Assembly: GCA_017937385.1 (NCBI GenBank)
Contig: JAGBDR010000003.1
Coordinates: 51,120-115,119, forward strand
Length of the DNA: 64,000 nucleotides
Source: Parabacteroides sp.
GTDB lineage: Bacteria > Bacteroidota > Bacteroidia > Bacteroidales > Tannerellaceae
Direction of reading: 5' to 3'
Below are positions 8,521 to 15,796 of the stretch, one piece after another. A program made the position numbers and the translations under genes. How positions within the stretch are numbered: the first letter of the stretch is position 1; the number at the start of each line of letters is the position of its first letter. Under the pieces are notes generated by a model. It was not told where the DNA came from, searched no databases, and worked only from the letters and a program-made list of their open reading frames with translations.

Positions 8521-8547
8521 CGAGGTCGGTAAAAGGTGGAAACATAA

Positions 8548-8580
8548 TAAAGGGCTGCTCCGGAAGGAAACAGCCCTTTA
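8548..8580. terminator. Bidirectional terminator between DUF3276 and ferredoxin genes
   Basis: TAAAGGGCTG (8548-8557) pairs perfectly with CAGCCCTTTA (8571-8580) around a 13-base loop, between convergent genes, with A/T-rich flanks on both sides. Confidence 0.85.
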
Positions 8581-8623
8581 TCTTTATAGGTCTCTTTCTA
8601 TAAGGACCTATGGATGTTGCGGT

Positions 8624-8794
8624 TTATTCTGCCGGATGAATTGCTTCAGTAGGACACGCGTCTGCGCAAGTTCCACAATCAGCACACATTTCAGGGTTGA
8701 TGCTGTATTTATCACCTTCTGAAATTGCTCCTACCGGACATTCGTCAATACAAGTACCGCAAGCGATACAATCATCACTAATTACGTAAGCCAT
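8624..8794 (-). CDS. 2[4Fe-4S] ferredoxin, 56 residues
   Basis: Clostridial-type electron carrier. The frame read on the minus strand from the ATG at 8792-8794 begins MAYVISDDCIACGTCIDECP and ends at TAA 8624-8626. Two CxxCxxCxxxCP motifs are present: CIACGTCIDECP and CADCGTCADACP, giving two cubane clusters with the usual pseudo-twofold layout. It is a plausible electron acceptor for the pyruvate:ferredoxin oxidoreductase at 57.9-61.5 kb, which is inference. It has its own promoter at 8832 and ends at a bidirectional hairpin. Confidence 0.96.
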   Translation of the reverse strand: MAYVISDDCIACGTCIDECPVGAISEGDKYSINPEMCADCGTCADACPTEAIHPAE

Positions 8795-8831
8795 TTTGTT
8801 TAGTATTTAAATTGATAACTATTAGTTCGTG

Positions 8832-8839
8832 CAAAAATA
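8832..8839 (-). promoter_or_regulatory. Promoter -7 element for ferredoxin
   Basis: TATTTTTG on the minus strand, 37 bp before the ferredoxin ATG. It would lie inside the divergent porT gene if that gene began at the early ATG (8812), which supports the later porT start. Confidence 0.65.
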
Positions 8840-8946
8840 GAGTTTTCTTTGAATTAAAAAAAGAACTCCTCCTTTTTTTTACAAATAAATGCTCGATTGC
8901 AATAACTGGGACTCTTTTTCGTTATAAGTTCAAAATCGTAAAAGAA

Positions 8947-9681
8947 TTGAGACGTCTACTATTTATTATATATGTGTTCTTTCTGTCTGCAACCGTTGTA
9001 ATGGCACAGAAAGAAAAGGTGAAGAATCAACCCTATGCGGATTTGAAGTGGTTCCATCTGGGATTTCATGTCGGCCTGCACGCGCAGGATCTGATATTGA
9101 CTAATACTGGTGTGGCAACGAATGGTGAAACCTGGTATGCCGAGATCCCGAGCTATTCGCCTGGTTTTAGTGTCGGAGTTATCGGAGATATGTACCTGAA
9201 TCCTTATTTCAATGTGCGTTTTACGCCGACGATCCATTTCGGGGATAAGAAATTTGTGTTCCGCCGTCCTGAAATGGAAGGTATGGAGGGTACGGATGGC
9301 AGTCCGGCTGTAAGCATGTATTCTACATCTGTCCGTTCCAACTACTTGACTTTCCCGCTTGATGTGAAGTATAGTGCTTTCCGCGTGAATAACTATCGTC
9401 CTTATTTGATTGGCGGTATTTATGGTGCTTTCGACTTGGGACGTAAAAAAGGAAATCCGATCCTGTTGAAAGGAACGGATTTCGGTGTTGAGTTTGGTAT
9501 CGGATGTGATATTTATCTTCCGTTTTTCAAATTATGTCCGGAACTGAAGTTTAGTTTCGGACTGGTTGATTTGTTGGAGAAAGACCGGAGCGATCTGACT
9601 GACCCGGATTTGATCAAATATCCGAATTCCTTGTCCAAAGCCACTTCCCGGATGGTGACGCTCACGTTTAATTTCGAATAA
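8947..9681 (+). CDS. porT: PorT-like outer-membrane beta-barrel protein
   Basis: Probable PorT, an eight-strand outer-membrane barrel of the type IX secretion group. A signal peptide (MRRLLFIIYVFFLSATVVMA, cut before Q) is followed by LKWFHLGFHVGLHAQDL and alternating beta strands ending in a C-terminal Phe-containing strand (MVTLTFNFE). The frame is open from an ATG at 8812, but that start would add 45 residues before the signal peptide and cover the ferredoxin promoter. The TTG at 8947, preceded by an A/G-rich stretch, is therefore preferred; it gives 244 residues. Its 3' end overlaps the convergent cdsA by 14 bp. It could be another porin-like protein of the OMP_b-brl_2 type. Confidence 0.7.
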   Translation: MRRLLFIIYVFFLSATVVMAQKEKVKNQPYADLKWFHLGFHVGLHAQDLILTNTGVATNGETWYAEIPSYSPGFSVGVIGDMYLNPYFNVRFTPTIHFGDKKFVFRRPEMEGMEGTDGSPAVSMYSTSVRSNYLTFPLDVKYSAFRVNNYRPYLIGGIYGAFDLGRKKGNPILLKGTDFGVEFGIGCDIYLPFFKLCPELKFSFGLVDLLEKDRSDLTDPDLIKYPNSLSKATSRMVTLTFNFE

Positions 9682-10501
9682 ATAATTCGATATAGATGTA
9701 ACTGGCGGGAACAGCCAGCATGACACTGTCGAAGCGGTCCAGCATTCCTCCGTGGCCCGGCAATAGATTGCCGGAGTCTTTGACTCCAAGTGTACGTTTT
9801 AGCAAAGACTCGATCAAGTCTCCCCAGGTCCCGAACAAGACAACCGTTGTTGCCAGTCCCAACCAGTTGAGCCGGCTCGTTTCCGGTGCAAGCCAAGCAA
9901 ATAGTTGGGATGAAGCCAATGCAAGTATGAGTCCTCCAAAGAAGCCTTCCCATGATTTCTTGGGGGAAATCCGTTCAAATAGTTTCCGTTTTCCGATCAG
10001 GGAACCGACCAGATAGGCACCGGTATCGTCCAACCAGACAAAAATGAAGATGGCCATGATGAAGAGCGGCGTGTAACTCATGGAGTCGGACGTGCCCGGT
10101 TCTGCACTGATCAGGTTCAACATGGAGAATGAACCGGCACAATAGACTTGGGCGAAAAGCGTGAATGCCCAGTTGTTGATTGGGTTCGGAGCTTTGTAGT
10201 AGAGCTCGGCAATCAGGGTCAATAGGATAAACAGCAGATAGGGGAGGAAAATCTTTCCGTCTGTCAGTCCGTTCGCGTAAACGAAAGTAGAGATAAACAG
10301 ATATACACCTCCGAGCACATTCACGGCCCGTTGCAAATTTGCATTTTCATAATGCTTGACCAAACCTCCGAATTCCCAAAGGGTCAACCCTGTTATGACA
10401 CAAAAAAGAATGAGGAACAAGAGCGGGTGGATACATATAGCACTGACCAGTACCGCGACAAATATAATGCCGGTTAACGCCCGTTTAATCAGATTTTTCA
10501 A
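9668..10501 (-). CDS. cdsA: Phosphatidate cytidylyltransferase
   Basis: Makes CDP-diacylglycerol from phosphatidic acid and CTP, the branch point to all phospholipids, in the inner membrane. The 277 residues contain about eight hydrophobic helices. The CDS signature is near the C-terminus: WGDLIESLLKR, KDSGNLLPGHGGMLDRFDS. The motif F-V-W-L-D-D-TGAYLVGSLIGKR, typical of the middle of the protein, is also present. It has its own promoter, ahead of which a 14-bp-stem hairpin separates it from ftsH. It overlaps the convergent porT 3' end by 14 bp. Confidence 0.95.
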   Translation of the reverse strand: MKNLIKRALTGIIFVAVLVSAICIHPLLFLILFCVITGLTLWEFGGLVKHYENANLQRAVNVLGGVYLFISTFVYANGLTDGKIFLPYLLFILLTLIAELYYKAPNPINNWAFTLFAQVYCAGSFSMLNLISAEPGTSDSMSYTPLFIMAIFIFVWLDDTGAYLVGSLIGKRKLFERISPKKSWEGFFGGLILALASSQLFAWLAPETSRLNWLGLATTVVLFGTWGDLIESLLKRTLGVKDSGNLLPGHGGMLDRFDSVMLAVPASYIYIELFIRN

Positions 10502-10535
10502 GATGATAGTGTTTTTTTATTGATTTATTCAAGTA

Positions 10536-10543
10536 CAAATATA
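10536..10543 (-). promoter_or_regulatory. Promoter -7 element for cdsA
   Basis: TATATTTG on the minus strand, 34 bp before the cdsA ATG and just downstream of the ftsH hairpin. Confidence 0.6.
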
Positions 10544-10554
10544 GATAAAAAATA

Positions 10555-10596
10555 AATTCCATGCCCATCCGTTTCAAATTTCATGGGCATGGAATT
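10555..10596 (-). terminator. Hairpin after ftsH with ATGGGCAT stem
   Basis: AATTCCATGCCCAT (10555-10568) pairs perfectly with ATGGGCATGGAATT (10583-10596) across a 14-base loop, in the ftsH-cdsA gap. It is followed on the minus strand by TTTTTTATC-like sequence, so it can work as an intrinsic terminator. Its stem octamer recurs in other gaps of this window. Confidence 0.7.
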
Positions 10597-10615
10597 ATAA
10601 TTTCATGGGCAGAAG

Positions 10616-12658
10616 TTATACGCTTACTGGTTTGCTGTCGGATGGCGTGACCTTTGTGTCATCTTCCGGATTGCTTGTCTCGCCGGTATTCGTTTCTTCC
10701 TCTTTTTTCCCGTTTGCTTTCTCTTGCAGTTCCAGGATCTCTTCCGAGCGGGAAACCCAGGCGCGTTTTCCAAAGATGTGCTCGACGTCTTCCGTATAGA
10801 TCACTTCCCGTTCCAGCAATACTTGAGCCAACTGGTTGTGTCCAGCTGCATGTTCTTTCAGGATGTTTTTGGCCCGTTGGTATTGTTCGTTGATGATGGC
10901 TTGTACTTCCTGGTCGATCATTCGGGCCGTTTCTTCGCTATATGGCTTGGTGAAACCCCAGTCCTGTCCGCTTGAATCGTAATAATTCAGGTTCGGCAGG
11001 CGGTCGCTCATGCCAAAATAGACGACCATCGCGTAAGCCTGTTTTGTCACCCGTTCGAGGTCGTTGGAGGCTCCTGTTGAGATTTTTCCCAAGAAAAGTT
11101 CTTCAGCGGCCCGTCCGCCCAACGTCGCGCACATTTCATCCAGCAATTGTTCGCGAGTCGTGATCTGGCGTTCTTCCGGCAGATACCAGGCGGCGCCTAA
11201 TGCCTTGCCGCGTGGGACGATCGTCACTTTCACCAGCGGATTGGCATGTTCCAACAGCCAACTTAAGGTGGCGTGGCCCGCTTCATGGTTGGCGATACAT
11301 TGGCGTTCATCCGCAGTCGTTATTTTGGTACGTTTCTCCAAACCTCCGACGATACGGTCGACCGCATTCATGAAGTCCTCTTTCTGGACGAACTTTTTAC
11401 CGTTTCGGGCGGCAATCAAAGCCGCTTCGTTGCAGACATTGGCAATGTCGGCTCCGGAGAATCCGGGAGTCTGGCGTGCCAAAAATTCGGCATCGACGCT
11501 TTCGTCTATCTTGATCGGACGCAAATGTACGCCGAATATGTCCTTACGTTCGTTCAAGTCCGGTAATTCCACGTGGATCTGGCGGTCGAAACGTCCGGCA
11601 CGGAGCAAAGCCTTGTCCAGGATATCGGCCCGGTTCGTGGCGGCTAAGATAATAACACCGCTGTTGGAGCCGAAACCATCCATTTCCGTGAGCAGCTGGT
11701 TCAACGTGTTTTCCCGTTCATCGTTGCTGTTCATGTTTACGTTTTTGCCACGGGCACGGCCGACAGCATCGATCTCATCGATAAATACGATACAGGGAGC
11801 CTTCTCTTTGGCTTGGCGGAACAGATCCCGTACGCGGGAGGCACCTACGCCGACAAACATTTCTACGAAGTCCGAACCGGACAGGGAGAAGAACGGAACG
11901 TCTGCTTCTCCGGCTACGGCCTTGGCCAATAGGGTTTTTCCGGTTCCCGGAGGACCGACGAGTAACGCTCCCTTGGGTATTTTTCCGCCTAATTCCGTAT
12001 ATTTTTCGGGGTTTTTCAAGAAGGAAACAATCTCTTCCACTTCCTGTTTCGCTTCTGCGAGGCCGGCTACATCCTTGAATGTCACTTTCCGGTCGTTGTC
12101 TTTGTCAAAAAGTTGTGCTTTCGCTTTCCCTACACTGAATACTCCGCCGGGGCCACCGGGACCGCCGCCTGACATACGCCGCATCAGGAACATCCATACC
12201 GCGATAATCAGTAGGATCGGGCCGAATGAAACAAGGAAATTCCAAATCGCATCGTCGCCTTCTTCAAAGCTGACCTGTGTCGTGATCTGATTTTCGGTAA
12301 CGGCTTTGTCGTAGAAGTCCGAGAATTTATCGGCCGATGGGATTTTGACATATACTTTCGGATTTGTACCTAATGTCGCACTGTCTTTTTTGAATACCAA
12401 ACCTTTCCGCCCGTCTTTGACAGTTGCTTCGACCAAATTCTTTTTGTTATAGACAACCATCCGGTCAAATACGTTTTCCTGTGCCAATTTCTGAAATTCG
12501 GTCCAGCCTACTTCTTTGGAAGCCGAAGAGGAGTTTGTCAGAAACAAGGCAAAGAGCATGATAAAGATAAGTCCATACATCCAATACAGATTGAACTTGA
12601 ACATCTTCGGTTTGTTATTCTTCGGCGCTTTGTTAAACATGTCGTTTCTATTTTCCAT
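10616..12658 (-). CDS. ftsH: ATP-dependent zinc metalloprotease FtsH
   Basis: Membrane-anchored hexameric AAA+ protease that extracts and degrades membrane and short-lived proteins. The 680 residues hold: TM helix about 25-42, a periplasmic domain, TM helix about 141-159, a Gly-rich linker, Walker A GPPGTGKT (235-242), Walker B CIVFIDEIDA (Asp294-Glu295 region), the arginine-finger segment LRAGRFDRQ, and the zinc site HEAGH (458-462). The C-terminal tail is Lys/Glu/Thr-rich and disordered. It follows rsfS by 35 bp on the same strand, so the pair is likely one operon. Confidence 0.97.
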   Translation of the reverse strand: MENRNDMFNKAPKNNKPKMFKFNLYWMYGLIFIMLFALFLTNSSSASKEVGWTEFQKLAQENVFDRMVVYNKKNLVEATVKDGRKGLVFKKDSATLGTNPKVYVKIPSADKFSDFYDKAVTENQITTQVSFEEGDDAIWNFLVSFGPILLIIAVWMFLMRRMSGGGPGGPGGVFSVGKAKAQLFDKDNDRKVTFKDVAGLAEAKQEVEEIVSFLKNPEKYTELGGKIPKGALLVGPPGTGKTLLAKAVAGEADVPFFSLSGSDFVEMFVGVGASRVRDLFRQAKEKAPCIVFIDEIDAVGRARGKNVNMNSNDERENTLNQLLTEMDGFGSNSGVIILAATNRADILDKALLRAGRFDRQIHVELPDLNERKDIFGVHLRPIKIDESVDAEFLARQTPGFSGADIANVCNEAALIAARNGKKFVQKEDFMNAVDRIVGGLEKRTKITTADERQCIANHEAGHATLSWLLEHANPLVKVTIVPRGKALGAAWYLPEERQITTREQLLDEMCATLGGRAAEELFLGKISTGASNDLERVTKQAYAMVVYFGMSDRLPNLNYYDSSGQDWGFTKPYSEETARMIDQEVQAIINEQYQRAKNILKEHAAGHNQLAQVLLEREVIYTEDVEHIFGKRAWVSRSEEILELQEKANGKKEEETNTGETSNPEDDTKVTPSDSKPVSV

Positions 12659-12693
12659 ATATGATACTCTCTATGTTATGTAAGAACCGGCCG

Positions 12694-13053
12694 TCAGTCG
12701 AGGTTGGCAATCCGAGTCACTTTGGCATCCGACCAAAGATTTTCCAGATTATAAAACTCGCGAAGTTCCGGTAAAAATATGTGAACAAGAACCGTGCCAT
12801 AGTCCATCCCGATCCATTCGGCACGTTGTGCTCCATCTATCGAAAGCGGCTTTTCGCCAGCCTCGCGATGGGCAAAATCCCAAACCGAATCAGACAATGC
12901 GGAAACCTGTGTCGGTGTATTTCCTTCGCAGATTACCATATATTGGCAGATCGCACCGGGTAATTGGGTTAAATCTACGGTTACAATATTTTTGCCTTTT
13001 TTTTCCTGTAGGCCTTCTACAATCGTTTTAACTAATGCTACTGTTTGATCCAT
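12694..13053 (-). CDS. rsfS: Ribosome silencing factor RsfS
   Basis: RsfS (RsfA/Iojap) binds L14 (uL14) of the large subunit and blocks subunit joining when nutrients are short. At 119 residues it has the usual length. Recognisable segments are KTIVEGLQEKKGKNIVTVDL at the start, then the core with MVICEGNTPTQVSALSD, EWIGMDYGTVLVHIFLPELREFYNLENLW in two pieces, and the C-terminal end. It is the first gene of an rsfS-ftsH pair with its promoter at 13084. Confident on motifs and length. Confidence 0.94.
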   Translation of the reverse strand: MDQTVALVKTIVEGLQEKKGKNIVTVDLTQLPGAICQYMVICEGNTPTQVSALSDSVWDFAHREAGEKPLSIDGAQRAEWIGMDYGTVLVHIFLPELREFYNLENLWSDAKVTRIANLD

Positions 13054-13083
13054 CTATTTTCTATTGAGTAATATTCAAAGTCG

Positions 13084-13091
13084 CAAATATA
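13084..13091 (-). promoter_or_regulatory. Promoter -7 element for rsfS-ftsH
   Basis: TATATTTG on the minus strand, 30 bp before the rsfS ATG. Confidence 0.6.
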
Positions 13092-13229
13092 CTTCTTATA
13101 TTTGTTATGTGGGTGATTTCCCCTTATTAATATATGTGTATACTTGCAAAATCAGAACAAGCAGGCAGGGAAAAAAGTTTATTAATGAAAAAAAACGACC
13201 GGATCGCTTGTTTATTTTGAAAAAGTATG

Positions 13230-13237
13230 TACTTTTG
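13230..13237 (+). promoter_or_regulatory. Promoter -7 element for the tRNA-Gln pair
   Basis: TACTTTTG, 41 bp before the first tRNA. A TTGTTT at 13208-13213 sits 16 bp upstream as a possible -33 element. Confidence 0.6.
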
Positions 13238-13278
13238 CACTCGCTAACGACAAGAGAGTTGACGAGCTTGTTTGAAAT

Positions 13279-13349
13279 TGTTCAATGGTGTAATGGTAGC
13301 ACAACAGATTCTGGTCCTGTTAGTCCAGGTTCGAGCCCTGGTTGAACAA
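13279..13349 (+). tRNA. tRNA-Gln(CTG), copy 1
   Basis: Acceptor arms TGTTCAA (13279-13285) and TTGAACA (13342-13348) pair fully; discriminator A at 13349. The T arm is CCAGG-TTCGAGC-CCTGG. The anticodon loop TTCTGGT carries CTG at 13311-13313. The closing pair of the anticodon stem is A-C, so the loop may be open. No CCA is encoded. Confidence 0.92.
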
Positions 13350-13388
13350 CGAAAAATAAATAAGTGGTCATCTTTGTTGAACGGAAAT

Positions 13389-13459
13389 TGTTCAATGGTG
13401 TAATGGTAGCACAACAGATTCTGGTCCTGTTAGTCCAGGTTCGAGCCCTGGTTGAACAA
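13389..13459 (+). tRNA. tRNA-Gln(CTG), copy 2
   Basis: Identical to the copy at 13279-13349 over all 71 bases, with the anticodon CTG at 13421-13423. The two are 39 bp apart and share one promoter and one terminator. Confidence 0.92.
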
Positions 13460-13460
13460 C

Positions 13461-13498
13461 AAAAGCCTGTCATTCTTTCGAGTGACAGGCTTTTTTGT
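13461..13498 (+). terminator. Terminator of the tRNA-Gln pair
   Basis: AAAAGCCTGTCA (13461-13472) pairs with TGACAGGCTTTT (13483-13494), followed by further T residues: a classical intrinsic terminator that can also serve the convergent permease gene. Confidence 0.92.
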
Positions 13499-13548
13499 AT
13501 ACAATTTATGCATCGCGAGAGGCGACCGCCAGGATCGCCTCTGATATT

Positions 13549-14868
13549 TTATTTATATTGTACCCATTTGAGCATCTCTTTGATACTCGGTTTCTTTCCG
13601 TACATGAGGATGCCTACCCGGTAAATTTTGGCCGAGAACCAGACGATAAACAGGGAGGTGGCGAACAGCAGGGCAAACGAGAGTGCCAATTCCCATGCCG
13701 GAATGTCGAACGGCAAGCGGACCATCATCACGATTGGAGATGTGAACGGAATCATCGAACACCAGAAAGCCAACGGCCCGTCGGGGTTGTTCATGCTGTA
13801 GATTCCGGCATACAAGCTGAACGCCATCAACAGCATGATCGGAGTCATGAACTGTTGGGTGTCTTCCTGTTGCTCCAGCGCGCTTCCGATAGCGGCAAAT
13901 AGAGCTGCATATAACAAGTAGCCGCCGATAAAATAGAATACGAAGCAGAAGCCGATCATCTTGAAGTTGATCGAATTGATGATTTCCTGTACCTGGATGC
14001 TGATATCTGAAGAACCGGTAGCCATATCGCCCATGCCTTGCGCTGCCACTTGTGCCGTCATCATCTCTTCTGGCGACGCGCTGCCACCGAAAAAGAAGAG
14101 GCTTCCCGATACCAATACGGTTGTCAGGATTCCCCACAGGAATACCTGTGTCAGGCCGACAAAGCCGATCCCGATGATTTTTCCCATCATCAGGTCGAAT
14201 GGCTTGACTGATGAAATCATCACTTCGATGATACGGTTCGTTTTTTCTTCCATGACTCCCTGCATGACCATCGCTCCATACATGATGATAAACATATAGA
14301 TGATGAAAGTCAGTATCATGCCTAAAATCGAGGCCACTTCGGCAGAAGTGCTTTTCTCGCTTCCGTCTTCATCCCATTTAATCGTCTTGATGTTAAAATC
14401 GATCTTGCTTTCTTCTATGATCTGTTTCAAGTTGTCGATGTTGTAGGAGGCGAGTTTCTCGTCTTTCAAATACTCGGACAACGTTTTGTCGATCGTGTTT
14501 TTCAATCCCATCGGAATCTGTTTTTGCGAATAAAGTGTTGCAGCAGCCGGATTTTGCAACAAATCGCCTGTGATATTCAGGAAGGCGAATATCTCCTTGT
14601 CCGGATTCTGGCGGTATTCTTCCAGACTGGAACCTTTTTCGATGATGAAGGTATATTCTTCCGTGTCGTCGAACAAGGGTGCGTATTTGCCTGTCGCGTC
14701 GATAATCGCTACCTGTTTGGCATCATCTCCTTTGATGGTCGATAGCCAGAGCGGGACGAAGACGAGGGCGGCAAACAGGAACGGCGTAAAGAAAGTCAGC
14801 AACAGAAATGATTTTTTGCTGACACGGCGGAGGTATTCTCTTTTTATTATAAGTCCTATCTTATTCAT
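13549..14868 (-). CDS. ABC-2 type transporter permease (NatB-like)
   Basis: Membrane half of an ABC exporter, 439 residues. The N-terminus MNKIGLIIKREYLRRVSKKS leads into a first helix, then a large extracytoplasmic domain of about 150 residues, and then five or six helices in the C-terminal half, as in the ABC2_membrane_3 family (NatB-like). The motif GVMEEKTNRIIEVMISSVKP is typical. The partner ATPase ends 4 bp inside this start, so the two are co-translated. The substrate is not known; NatAB of Bacillus exports sodium, but many relatives export other things. Confidence 0.87.
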   Translation of the reverse strand: MNKIGLIIKREYLRRVSKKSFLLLTFFTPFLFAALVFVPLWLSTIKGDDAKQVAIIDATGKYAPLFDDTEEYTFIIEKGSSLEEYRQNPDKEIFAFLNITGDLLQNPAAATLYSQKQIPMGLKNTIDKTLSEYLKDEKLASYNIDNLKQIIEESKIDFNIKTIKWDEDGSEKSTSAEVASILGMILTFIIYMFIIMYGAMVMQGVMEEKTNRIIEVMISSVKPFDLMMGKIIGIGFVGLTQVFLWGILTTVLVSGSLFFFGGSASPEEMMTAQVAAQGMGDMATGSSDISIQVQEIINSINFKMIGFCFVFYFIGGYLLYAALFAAIGSALEQQEDTQQFMTPIMLLMAFSLYAGIYSMNNPDGPLAFWCSMIPFTSPIVMMVRLPFDIPAWELALSFALLFATSLFIVWFSAKIYRVGILMYGKKPSIKEMLKWVQYK

Positions 14869-15791
14869 GCTTGCGTAGTGTTTGTACCGGAAACGGTGTT
14901 AATAAATATGTCGTTCATCGACGGAATCTCTTCCGTGAAAGAGATGATTTCGGTCTGTCCCGCCAGTGCGGAAAGAAGATCGGAGTTGGTAATACCCGGC
15001 TCTTTGTGGATGCGTACTTCGCTGGTTCCGGCCAGGTCTTTTTCTGCCAACAGGCTGAATAGCTCCGGAATGGGCTGCAACTTGCCGGAGCCGGTATGGA
15101 ACCGGATGGTGAAATTGTTGGTCCGGAAACGGCTTTTCACTTCTGTCACATTTCCGGAAAGCACAACCTGCGAACGGTTGATTAAGGCGATGTTGTCGCA
15201 AATCTCTTCAACAGACGACATGTTGTGTGTCGAAAAGATGATCGTGTGTCCGGCATCCTTCAGTTCGAGGATCTCTTTTTTCAGCAGTTCGGCATTTACG
15301 GGGTCGAACCCGCTGAACGGTTCGTCGAAGATCAGCAACTTCGGTTCGTGGATGATGGTGATGATGAACTGTATTTTCTGTTGCATCCCTTTGGACAACT
15401 CTTCCAGCTTCTTGTTCCACCAAGGCATGATATCGAATTTTTCGAACCAGCGTGTCAACCGTGTGCGGGCTTCCTGGTAGGAGAGGCCTTTGAGCTGCGC
15501 CAGGTAGATGGCTTGTTCGCCGACTTTCATTTTTTTATACAAACCGCGTTCTTCTGGCAGATAACCGATCTGGTAGATGTCTTCCGGCCGGAACTCACGT
15601 CCGTTAAAACGGACAAGTCCGCTGTCGGGTGCCGTGATCCGGTTGATGATGCGGATCAGTGTGGTTTTACCGGCTCCGTTCGGACCTAACAGCCCGAAGA
15701 CTTTTCCTTCGGGAACCTGGATACTGACCTTGTTGAGGGCGAGGTGGTTGGCATATTGCTTTACCACATCTTCCGTTTCTAAAAAGTTCAT
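14865..15791 (-). CDS. ABC transporter ATP-binding protein (NatA-like)
   Basis: ATPase of the exporter whose permease overlaps it by 4 bp. The 308 residues hold Walker A GPNGAGKTT (about 36-44), Q-loop YLPEERGLYKKMKV, signature LSKGMQQK in place of LSGGQ, Walker B LLIFDEPFSGFDP, and the switch His in FSTHNMSS. A C-terminal domain of about 90 residues follows, as in DUF4162-type exporters. The signature LSKGM is normal in this subgroup. It starts 5 bp after the dnaG stop, so dnaG and the exporter are probably one transcript. Confidence 0.92.
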   Translation of the reverse strand: MNFLETEDVVKQYANHLALNKVSIQVPEGKVFGLLGPNGAGKTTLIRIINRITAPDSGLVRFNGREFRPEDIYQIGYLPEERGLYKKMKVGEQAIYLAQLKGLSYQEARTRLTRWFEKFDIMPWWNKKLEELSKGMQQKIQFIITIIHEPKLLIFDEPFSGFDPVNAELLKKEILELKDAGHTIIFSTHNMSSVEEICDNIALINRSQVVLSGNVTEVKSRFRTNNFTIRFHTGSGKLQPIPELFSLLAEKDLAGTSEVRIHKEPGITNSDLLSALAGQTEIISFTEEIPSMNDIFINTVSGTNTTQA

Positions 15792-15796
15792 AGGCT

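Noticed and set aside
11064-12290. 408-residue plus-strand frame inside ftsH
   Set aside because: It is a shadow of ftsH, whose AAA and zinc motifs are unambiguous.
13279-13500. tRNA pair as an integration site of a mobile element
   Set aside because: No integrase, direct repeat or tRNA fragment is found nearby, and the neighbours are core genes.
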